DNA of 64,000 nt from Deinococcus hopiensis KR-140 (lineage in GTDB: Bacteria > Deinococcota > Deinococci > Deinococcales > Deinococcaceae), in the NCBI RefSeq assembly GCF_900176165.1, contig NZ_FWWU01000001.1, positions 1 to 64,000 on the forward strand, given 5' to 3'. The stretch's first letter is position 1; every line of letters starts with the position of its first letter. Below the pieces are notes generated by a model. It saw only the letters and a program-made list of their open reading frames with translations. It did no database searches and was not told the DNA's origin. A program made the translations under genes and the position numbers. Shown here piece after piece: positions 43,211 to 50,400 of the stretch.

Positions 43211-44269
43211 ATGACTGACCGGCAGCTTACTTTAGAACTCGAGGAACACCGCCCCCCAGTCTCTCCACACCGCCTGAGCAGACAAGAACGAGAGCGGCTG
43301 ATTCAGCGCTCCTTCCACAGCCTGTATCGGTGGTATACCTCTCGCTCACAGAGTACCCGGAACTGGAATCCCGATACCAGTTTCGACTGGTCGGCCTTCC
43401 ATACGAACCACAGCCCGGAGGTTGTTCGCATCATTGAAGGGTTCTACGCCGTGGAGCAGTACGCACCAGATTACACGTACGAATTGATTCGCCTCGTACG
43501 TCGGGGATATGGGCGCTCGCATTTCACGCTTCGTTGGGGCTCTGAAGAGGAAAAGCACGCTGATCTGTGGCGAAATGCGCTGCTCTTCTCTCGTGCACGC
43601 TCACCCGAGTGGATCGAGGACTACACCGACGAGTTGCGCCGCTCTGCATGGACCACACCTTGGGAAGATCCCATCCGCACCCTCCTATACACAGTGCTGC
43701 AGGAGCGTGCTACACAGGTGAACTACTTGAATCTCGCTCGCATTGCTCGTGGAGAAGGTAAAGGAGCTTTGCGGCGTGACGTAAATCCCATTCTAGCTGA
43801 ACTGTCTCACGTCATAGCTGTGGATGAAGCTGCCCATTTTAACTTCTTCCTAGAAGGGGCGCGACTGTATATGTATTACTTTCCAGAGGAGACACTTTCT
43901 GGGCTGAAAGACGTATTGCAGAGTTTTGTCATGCCAGCAGCTAATATTGTACCCAACTACGAGTCTTTTGTTCAGGTTCTGTATGACGCTGACGTCTTCG
44001 GTAAGCGCAAGTACGCGAGGGACGTCGTGAAATACGCTTTGGAACAATTGGGAGTCAAGAGCCTGAAGGCACTTGACGCGGGCGTACACCAGTCTCGTCA
44101 AGTGCCAGGTGAAGATGGAGCACTATTCGAGACACGTGTTCCGGACGCCTTAAATATGACGTTCGTCGAAGAATCTCTTGAACGACTGTTTGGACGTTTA
44201 CAACAATTCGAGGCGAATACGTATCTTGATCGAGTGTCTCCTAGCACTTTTGTAAGAGTGGTGTGGTAA
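43211..44269 (+). CDS. Acyl-ACP desaturase-like diiron protein
   Basis: A 352-residue ferritin-like protein of the soluble acyl-ACP desaturase type. The start ATG at 43211 follows a GAGAGA site after an AT-rich 245-base gap that probably carries a promoter. All carboxylate-bridged diiron ligands can be placed in order: Glu in YAVEQYAPDY near residue 80, Glu-Glu-x-x-His in SEEEKHADLW near 113, Glu in LQERATQVNY near 165 and DEAAHFNFF near 205. It would introduce a double bond or hydroxyl into an ACP-bound chain. The ACP gene lies later in the cluster. The stop overlaps the next start (TAATG). Confidence 0.82.
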   Translation: MTDRQLTLELEEHRPPVSPHRLSRQERERLIQRSFHSLYRWYTSRSQSTRNWNPDTSFDWSAFHTNHSPEVVRIIEGFYAVEQYAPDYTYELIRLVRRGYGRSHFTLRWGSEEEKHADLWRNALLFSRARSPEWIEDYTDELRRSAWTTPWEDPIRTLLYTVLQERATQVNYLNLARIARGEGKGALRRDVNPILAELSHVIAVDEAAHFNFFLEGARLYMYYFPEETLSGLKDVLQSFVMPAANIVPNYESFVQVLYDADVFGKRKYARDVVKYALEQLGVKSLKALDAGVHQSRQVPGEDGALFETRVPDALNMTFVEESLERLFGRLQQFEANTYLDRVSPSTFVRVVW

Positions 44270-45357
44270 TGGAGGATGTAACTGGGATGCAAAAGAAAGG
44301 TGATGTAAAAGGTGCCAATGCATTGAAGAGCAAAGAAAACCTTTTCGCTGTAGATACTACAGAATTCGCCGAGTCTAGTGCAATCACCGTGGAGCCTCAG
44401 CCCGATCACGGCATTATTGCTGTATCACATTTATTGAACAGTAGTTATGAAAAAATACTTGATGGAGCTTACAATCAAAGCGTAGATGATTTGGCGATGG
44501 GATTAAATATAATTAGATCTTCTTGCAGCGATAGTTTATGGAAGACTATCATCAAACCTCTGGCACTGGGACATCCGATAAAAGGCTTACTCCATCAGTG
44601 TCCATATACAATAAGGGCATTTGATAAGCCGCGCGGGTATGCTGGTGATGCCGTTATGTTGGATTTTATTTATGAAGGGGTACCACCGATTGATACGACG
44701 GAAATCGGACGACGTATTTTTTCGTGCACCACAAGGAATACAAATGGGCTCAGCGTAATTCATCGTCGCGAGCACTTGGCAAAAATCATAGATAAAGTCG
44801 CTGTAAATATAGATAGGCCGGATATTTTATCAATCTCGTGTGGCCATATGCGAGAGATCGAACTGTCTTCGGCCTACCAGAATGGAGAATTGGGATCTGT
44901 GACGGCTTTAGATAGCGATCCTCACAATCTCGCTATCATTAAATCGTTTCATGGACAAAAGATTGAAGTTGCGTCTAGATCAATTAGAGCCCTCTTGAAT
45001 AATCAAGATTTAAAAACATATGATTTCATATACACAGCAGGTTTATATGATTATATTCCAACTTCACTAGCTAATAGATTGACTCGATCTCTGTTTAATA
45101 TTCTTAAACCTGGGGGAAAATTACTATACGCCAACTTTACTCCTAATAATTTAGGCAGAGGGTACATGGAGACTTACATGGATTGGAAACTTATTCTACG
45201 TACGCAATCTGAAGCAGAGTTGCTCACTCGTGGAATAGCTGCCAGCGAATTTATCTCTAGGTCATATACAGATGCATACGGCAACATTGTTTATGTTGAG
45301 TTAGATAGAATTGTGCCAACCGAGATTCGTAACACGACCAAGAGGGCTCGTCGGTGA
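44269..45357 (+). CDS. Class I SAM-dependent methyltransferase (AT-rich copy)
   Basis: A 362-residue cytoplasmic methyltransferase. The N-terminal half carries AFDKPRGYAGDAVMLDFIYE near residue 120, which recurs almost exactly in the GC-rich paralog at 45527-46540. The Rossmann part follows: DILSISCGHMREIELSSAYQ near 185 (motif I), TALDSDPHN near 212, FIYTAGLYDYI near 255 and LKPGGKLLYANFTPNNLG near 280. Related proteins are often annotated as fatty-acid methyl-ester (extracellular factor) biosynthesis enzymes, so a lipid carboxyl may be the acceptor; this is inference. Its composition is far more AT-rich than most of the cluster, suggesting separate origin. Confidence 0.8.
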   Translation: MEDVTGMQKKGDVKGANALKSKENLFAVDTTEFAESSAITVEPQPDHGIIAVSHLLNSSYEKILDGAYNQSVDDLAMGLNIIRSSCSDSLWKTIIKPLALGHPIKGLLHQCPYTIRAFDKPRGYAGDAVMLDFIYEGVPPIDTTEIGRRIFSCTTRNTNGLSVIHRREHLAKIIDKVAVNIDRPDILSISCGHMREIELSSAYQNGELGSVTALDSDPHNLAIIKSFHGQKIEVASRSIRALLNNQDLKTYDFIYTAGLYDYIPTSLANRLTRSLFNILKPGGKLLYANFTPNNLGRGYMETYMDWKLILRTQSEAELLTRGIAASEFISRSYTDAYGNIVYVELDRIVPTEIRNTTKRARR

Positions 45358-45396
45358 TAATAGCGAACCCACTTTATTTAAGAGGAGCACAATATT

Positions 45397-45477
45397 ATGA
45401 AAAGCGTGCTTTACTGCTCTCGCTTTGAAATCACATTCCCTGAAGAACGGCATTGTCAATTCTCGACGTGCATATAA
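45397..45477 (+). CDS. Possible 26-residue Cys-containing peptide
   Basis: An AGGAG site lies eight bases before an ATG that opens a 26-codon frame with three Cys and an acidic middle (FEITFPEERHCQFSTCI). It sits between two methyltransferase genes, and no other gene explains this ribosome site. It could be a leader peptide, a tiny regulator or a chance frame. No family is recognised. Confidence 0.35.
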   Translation: MKSVLYCSRFEITFPEERHCQFSTCI

Positions 45478-45526
45478 GAACGTCAATAACATTCACCATA
45501 AATCCTTTCCTCTATAGGAGAAACTA

Positions 45527-46540
45527 ATGACAACACTCATAGACGCCCCCCATACCCCAAGCTTTGACCTGAGGTCGCTGATCTTAGCGGCTGGCGAGAC
45601 TTTTGTAGAACGCGCGTACGCTTTAGAAAAGGATGCCAAACGGACGGGGCAGGGTATTCCCAGCCTCGGAATGCGCGAGGCGGTCGCTGCCGCCTACTGG
45701 CAAATGATCAATGAAGTGGAGCGTCTCGTGGTCGGAGCAGCCGCAAATCAGCATCGCGAAGAGCAGCGGGCACTGCTGGCACTTACCGCCCCCGTTCTGC
45801 TGCGCTCGGAATACTTTGCACGCTCGTACCTCAAGCCTCAGGGGTACGCCGGGGATTACCGCATGATGGAGATGATGTACGACCTCGAGCATCAGCCTGG
45901 CGAGGACCCGTATAAAGCTCCACTCGTAAACGCGCTCGATTACACCTTCTCGACCATCCATAGTGTTCGGGCCGTGTGGGAGCGTCGGCGCTATCTCCGT
46001 GACCTGATTGTGCAGGAGGCGAAAGAGCGCACGACACCACTGCGTGTTCTGGATATCGCTTGCGGTGGAGCCCGGTATATCGGAGAAGCGTTCGCTGCCC
46101 TTCCGGAAGGCGTTTTGAGCGTCCACCTGATTGACCAGGATCCTTCTGCGTTGGCGTACGCCGAGGGGCGCAACCTCAACCACTGGCGGGAGCACGTCCG
46201 AACCCAGTGCCTGCCGATCAAAACACTGCTCACGGCCCCGCTCGCGGAGACGTACGACGTGGTGATCTCGTCCGGACTCTTCGACTACCTGGACCAGCCG
46301 ACGGCGCGTCACCTGGTCCACACGATGGGCCGCAGCGTCAACCCCGGGGGGGTCTTGGCCATTACCAATTTTCATCCCGAAGACGCTTCTGCCTTCTGCA
46401 AGGACTGGCTCGCGGACTGGCCCCTCATTCTTCGAACAGAAGCCCAGGTCGCTGAACTCTTTGAAGGTCTCGCTCCTGTGATCCTCTCGCGTTCCACTGA
46501 ACGCTCGTTGGTCTTCGCCCAATCTAGAATCAACGTCTAA
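45527..46540 (+). CDS. Class I SAM-dependent methyltransferase (GC-rich copy)
   Basis: A 337-residue paralog of the preceding methyltransferase. The shared N-terminal block is SYLKPQGYAGDYRMMEMMYD near residue 105. The Rossmann motifs are LRVLDIACGGARYIGEAF near residue 172, VHLIDQDPSALAYAE near 202 and VVISSGLFDYLD near 245, then VNPGGVLAITNFHPED. The ATG follows AGGAG. GC content matches the rest of the island, unlike the first copy. The two probably act at successive or alternative methylation steps on the same type of substrate. Confidence 0.82.
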   Translation: MTTLIDAPHTPSFDLRSLILAAGETFVERAYALEKDAKRTGQGIPSLGMREAVAAAYWQMINEVERLVVGAAANQHREEQRALLALTAPVLLRSEYFARSYLKPQGYAGDYRMMEMMYDLEHQPGEDPYKAPLVNALDYTFSTIHSVRAVWERRRYLRDLIVQEAKERTTPLRVLDIACGGARYIGEAFAALPEGVLSVHLIDQDPSALAYAEGRNLNHWREHVRTQCLPIKTLLTAPLAETYDVVISSGLFDYLDQPTARHLVHTMGRSVNPGGVLAITNFHPEDASAFCKDWLADWPLILRTEAQVAELFEGLAPVILSRSTERSLVFAQSRINV

Positions 46541-46950
46541 AGCAAATACCGCTCCACTTTCTAGGGTTTTCGTATGAATGACCTCATGACCCACTCCTGC
46601 TGTACGACCATCACGTTTTAAGGAGTCACAGGTGACGGGGAGTAGGAGGGCCTTTCTGGCCGAAGCCGCGTGCTTTTATCTCTCCCAACCGCTGGCACGG
46701 CTTCTGATCTGGGGATGTACTCTGCTCTCTGCCCAGGCGATGTGATGCTTATTGCTAACTTTCTCCCTGAAATTCCTGAGATCGTCTACATGGAAGCGTG
46801 CATAGACTGATGACTGATTCACTGCAACGATAGTGAGGTCGTTGACGCTCGATGCTTGAAACAACATTCTTTACGGAATAGCCTATCACTAGCTATCACC
46901 AGCTTTCCTTCAAGAGTTTTAGAGGCCCATATGTTTGATCTGAGGTTCCA
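46541..46950. other. Intergenic region before the first oxoamine synthase
   Basis: A 410-base gap with a shift from GC-rich to AT-rich sequence. It contains one possible small gene (46632-46745, listed separately) and should hold the promoter of the AT-rich synthase gene. Nothing else is clear. Confidence 0.45.
46632..46745 (+). CDS. Possible 37-residue hydrophobic peptide
   Basis: A GTG codon with AAGGAG seven bases upstream opens a 37-codon frame. The N terminus is basic (TGSRRAFLAEA) and the rest hydrophobic (CFYLSQPLARLLIWGCTLL). It might insert in the membrane. A 10-bp hairpin-like repeat lies inside the frame, so this stretch may instead be a terminator for the methyltransferase gene. 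No family is recognised. Confidence 0.35.
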   Translation: MTGSRRAFLAEAACFYLSQPLARLLIWGCTLLSAQAM

Positions 46951-48285
46951 ATGAGTAATGAGTATGGCCAAGCCCTTTCGGGTTCTGTTGCTGATTTTAG
47001 GAATGCAGAGGGAGTAGATCTATTGGATCGCTGGATGAGTCATTACGATTGGTGGGAGAGGCGCTCTGAATATGGTGTAGACCCCTACTCTAAATATACT
47101 TTAGGTCGGATTACGACGGTTACTCAAGCGCATAGTCGGAAGGGTAGAGTCATTGGGAGTGGTAGATCGATAAACTTTGCTTCTCAAGACTACTTAAGTC
47201 TTGCTGGTCATCCGGCAGTATGTGAAGCGGCAAAAAACGCTATTGATAATTATGGTGTTCATAGTGCTGGTTCTGCTGCTCTGATGGGTCAAACATTAAT
47301 GACCGAAGTCCTAGAAAAAAGAATTGCCGAGAAGCTAAAGTTAAATGATTGCACCGTCTTTCCTACGGGGTGGGGTGCAGCCTATGGGACTATTCGAGCA
47401 CTTGTTTCTCAGAAGGACCATGTTGTTATGGATATTATCTCCCACGCCTCTCTAATTGAAGGGGCTCGTGCGGCGACGAAAAATGTACACTTTTTTCCAA
47501 ATAATAATACTGACCATTTGGAGCGTAAGCTCAAGCGAATCAGGAGTGATGATCCGAGTTGTGGAATTCTTGTAGTCACCGAAGGATTATTCAGCATGGA
47601 TAGTACTACTCCTGATATTGAGAAATTTCAAGAGTTAGCCCATTTTTATGATGCCACCCTTTTCCTTGATGTAGCGCATGATTTTGGGAGTATGGGATCT
47701 TCTGGAGGAGGGTCTCTTGAAATTCAAGATATGTTGGGCAAGGTTGATATTGTTATGGGAAGTTTTTCAAAATCCTTTGCCTCTAACGGGGGATTTGTTG
47801 CCACAAATCATCCTTCTTTAAAACTTGCATTGAGATATAACTCAGGACCGTTAACATTTACCAATGCCTTGTCTCCTGTCCAAGCTGCGTGTGTTATTGC
47901 ATCTCTAGATATTATTCAAAGTAGCGAGGGCGCTATCAGAAGAGAAAAACTTATGTCAAATTCAATATCCCTTCGTGATAGATTGTCATCCAGAGGATTC
48001 AAGGTGCTTGGCAAGCCGAGCGCCATTGTGCCGGTTGTGCTAGGACCAGTAGATGAGGCCCGTATTATCACTCGAGAAATTCTTAACTCGGGATTCTTGG
48101 TAAATCTGGTTGAATATCCGGCCGTATCCAGAAACTCCGCTCGTTGGCGACTGCAAGTTATGGCGGATCATGATTCCTCTCAGATCAATGATTTGGTTGA
48201 TGCAACCTCTAAGATAAAAGACTCTATTTCTGTATTTAGTTCAGATACATTTTCGTTAGTCGATGTCACGTCATTAGGCCGATAG
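46951..48285 (+). CDS. Alpha-oxoamine synthase family PLP enzyme (AT-rich copy)
   Basis: A 444-residue fold-type I PLP enzyme of the family that includes 8-amino-7-oxononanoate synthase, serine palmitoyltransferase, 5-aminolevulinate synthase and CqsA. These condense an acyl thioester with an amino acid and release CO2, giving an alpha-aminoketone. The lysine that binds PLP is Lys274 in GSFSKSFASNGGFVA. The Asp/His pair is in LDVAHDFGSMGSSGGG near residue 233. NFASQDYLSLAGHPAVCEAA near 74 and GVHSAGSAALMGQT near 105 are also family blocks. The usual DEAH sequence reads DVAH. GAGG precedes the ATG. Strongly AT-rich compared with its paralog next door. Confidence 0.88.
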   Translation: MSNEYGQALSGSVADFRNAEGVDLLDRWMSHYDWWERRSEYGVDPYSKYTLGRITTVTQAHSRKGRVIGSGRSINFASQDYLSLAGHPAVCEAAKNAIDNYGVHSAGSAALMGQTLMTEVLEKRIAEKLKLNDCTVFPTGWGAAYGTIRALVSQKDHVVMDIISHASLIEGARAATKNVHFFPNNNTDHLERKLKRIRSDDPSCGILVVTEGLFSMDSTTPDIEKFQELAHFYDATLFLDVAHDFGSMGSSGGGSLEIQDMLGKVDIVMGSFSKSFASNGGFVATNHPSLKLALRYNSGPLTFTNALSPVQAACVIASLDIIQSSEGAIRREKLMSNSISLRDRLSSRGFKVLGKPSAIVPVVLGPVDEARIITREILNSGFLVNLVEYPAVSRNSARWRLQVMADHDSSQINDLVDATSKIKDSISVFSSDTFSLVDVTSLGR

Positions 48286-48299
48286 CTTTCAGGAGAAAT

Positions 48300-49628
48300 A
48301 TGACTTTGCAAAAAAGTGTACTTCATTTTTCACGCCTCGAAGGGACATCCCTTGAGGAGCGTCATCAGCCGTTCTCGACGTGGATTCAGGAGCGTCGAAA
48401 CCTTCAGGTCTTTCCATTTGGGCGTTCTCTTCTGTCTCAAGTCGGCTCGTCTGTTCGTGTCGCCGGCGAGGACGGTCAGGAACTCGATCCTACTTTCATC
48501 AATTTTGCCTCCCAGGATTACCTGGGGCTTGCTCAGGACCCTCGTGTCGCCGAAGCAGCGCACGTGGCCATTGCGGGGTTCGGTGTTCACAGCGCTGGCT
48601 CTCCCGTGCTGCTGGGGCGGCATCAGGCTTACCGAGCGTTGGAGGCGCAACTCTGCTGTGTACTGAATAGGGAGCGCTGCATTCTCTACCCCACTGGCTG
48701 GGCGGCAGGCTTCGGTGTCGTGACAGGGCTCGTGCGACCAGGTGACACAGTCGTGATGGACGCCTACGCGCACAACTGTCTCCAAGTTGGCGCACGCTCA
48801 GCCACATCGAGCGTCTTGCTGTTCCCGCACAATGATATGCAGCGTCTCGAACAGACACTCGCAAATGCCCGTCGCAAGAACGCGAGAAATGGCCTGTTCA
48901 TCGTGATCGAAAGCCTCTATTCAATGGATGCGGATGGGCCAGACCTCCAGCAGGTCCACCAGCTGGCGAAAGAGTACGGGGCCATCACCATCCTCGATAT
49001 GGCACACGATTTTGGTGCCACGGGTGAGCGGGGCCTTGGGCTTCTTGAGACTGTCCCCGATGACCAGCGACCCGACGTCATCATGGGATCGTTCAGCAAG
49101 ACGTTCGCTTCCAACGGAGGATTTGTTGCTGCGAGTGCCTCCGTTCACGATTACTTGATGTGCAACAGCCATCCGTATGTGTTCTCCAATGCCCTGTCGC
49201 CGATGCAGGCCTCGGTCGTCCTCCAGTGTATGGACATCGCTTTTAGTGGCGAGGGAAACCACCTGCGCCACCTTCTGATGAAGTGCATTCTGAACCTTCG
49301 GGTTGCGATGGAGTCGCGCGGGAACACTGTCCTTGGTGACGCTTCACCTATTGTCCCGGTGGAAATTGGCGATGAAGCAACCGCGCGTGTGACGGGTCGC
49401 CTCATGCAGGAACGAGGTGTCCTCGCGAATCTCGTCGAGTACCCCGCAGTTCCTTTTGGGAAGGCCCGCTTCCGCTTTCAAGTGATGCCCACCCATGCCC
49501 CGGAAGCCATTGAGCGCGCCGCGGACATCATGACGGCAGCACATGCGGAGGCGAAGGACTTGGTCAAAGAACTGCTTGGTCGTCCTCAGGACGAACAACA
49601 GGAACGGGTCGAGGCGGCTCTTGTCTAA
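48300..49628 (+). CDS. Alpha-oxoamine synthase family PLP enzyme (GC-rich copy)
   Basis: A 442-residue paralog of the preceding enzyme with the same blocks: NFASQDYLGLAQDPRVAEAA near residue 68, GVHSAGSPVLLGRH near 98, LDMAHDFGATGERGLG near 230 and PLP Lys267 in GSFSKTFASNGGFVAAS. ATG follows AGGAG, 14 bases after the first copy's stop. Similarity is high at the protein level but codon usage differs sharply, so recent tandem duplication is unlikely. Two such enzymes could use different amino acids, act one after the other, or form a heterodimer as eukaryotic serine palmitoyltransferase does. Confidence 0.88.
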   Translation: MTLQKSVLHFSRLEGTSLEERHQPFSTWIQERRNLQVFPFGRSLLSQVGSSVRVAGEDGQELDPTFINFASQDYLGLAQDPRVAEAAHVAIAGFGVHSAGSPVLLGRHQAYRALEAQLCCVLNRERCILYPTGWAAGFGVVTGLVRPGDTVVMDAYAHNCLQVGARSATSSVLLFPHNDMQRLEQTLANARRKNARNGLFIVIESLYSMDADGPDLQQVHQLAKEYGAITILDMAHDFGATGERGLGLLETVPDDQRPDVIMGSFSKTFASNGGFVAASASVHDYLMCNSHPYVFSNALSPMQASVVLQCMDIAFSGEGNHLRHLLMKCILNLRVAMESRGNTVLGDASPIVPVEIGDEATARVTGRLMQERGVLANLVEYPAVPFGKARFRFQVMPTHAPEAIERAADIMTAAHAEAKDLVKELLGRPQDEQQERVEAALV

Positions 49629-50400
49629 ACGACGACCACCACAGCAAGTCCTTGAAGTCCGTCGTGTCCTCCTTCAGGCAGCATCCGAACGGAACCCCAT
49701 CATAATCGACGTTCGGACTGAGGACTTGGTCCACTTCACAGTCCTAGGAGAGCAGTGGGCGAAGTCCCCTCGTGCGGAGCCATTAATCGTGCGGTTGCAG
49801 CTGGACAATCATGGCATAGGACTAAGGAGCAGCAATTCTCATCATGCCCGCCTCCTCGACGTGGCCGAGCGTCAGCGATTCGGTCAGGCCCTCCTCAAGA
49901 TCCTCCTTCAACTGCATGCTCAGGTTGACGAGGGCGACGTCCAACTCTTCGTTCACGGAACGGGACAACCCTACGCCACCATCAAAGGATCTCCTTATGG
50001 CGTTAGCCTCAGTCATTCGCGGGGAAGCTGGTACGCCGCCGCTCTCCCTGATGCCCAAGTCGGGATTGATGTGGAGCGTCGCTGGGGCTTTCCCGCGACG
50101 CTTCCAGTCGAGAGGTTTACGTTGAGCGACTGGGAACAATGCCAACGCCTCATGCTTGAAGAAGAACCCGCTCAAGCATTCTTGCGGCGTCGGTGGACTT
50201 TAAAAGAAGCGTATGCGAAAGCCACTGGGCAGGGCCTGCATTTTCCCTTTCCCTCTCTGTCTTTCCAGCACCAGGAACATCTCAACTCAGCCTATTTCAC
50301 GCCCGTCAATCTCATGGGAACCGACGGTACATGGATGTACTGGAGTGCAGAAGATATCCAGGACTGCACGTTTGGCTTGTGTTGGAGGAACGCCGTATGA
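49621..50400 (+). CDS. 4'-Phosphopantetheinyl transferase (Sfp type)
   Basis: A 259-residue enzyme that loads phosphopantetheine on carrier proteins. The start was taken as TTG at 49621, overlapping the preceding stop by eight bases; upstream extension only adds shadow sequence. Signature motifs are YGVSLSHSRGSWYAAAL near residue 128, QVGIDVERRW near 145 (Mg and CoA binding) and RRWTLKEAYAKATGQGL near 191 (catalytic Glu/Lys). It presumably activates Ser44 of the ACP encoded at 52219. Its presence shows that the cluster is self-sufficient for carrier activation. The stop overlaps the ligase start (ATGA). Confidence 0.88.
   Translation: MSKRRPPQQVLEVRRVLLQAASERNPIIIDVRTEDLVHFTVLGEQWAKSPRAEPLIVRLQLDNHGIGLRSSNSHHARLLDVAERQRFGQALLKILLQLHAQVDEGDVQLFVHGTGQPYATIKGSPYGVSLSHSRGSWYAAALPDAQVGIDVERRWGFPATLPVERFTLSDWEQCQRLMLEEEPAQAFLRRRWTLKEAYAKATGQGLHFPFPSLSFQHQEHLNSAYFTPVNLMGTDGTWMYWSAEDIQDCTFGLCWRNAV

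Noticed and set aside
46574..46621. 15-codon frame with a Cys-Cys pair, considered as a lanthipeptide-like core
   Set aside because: No ribosome site, no leader, and no lanthipeptide or other peptide-modifying enzyme in the cluster.
50193..50396. 68-codon N-terminal extension of the FAAL
   Set aside because: It overlaps the phosphopantetheinyl transferase motifs in another frame; the ATG at 50397 has GGAGG and an ATGA overlap.
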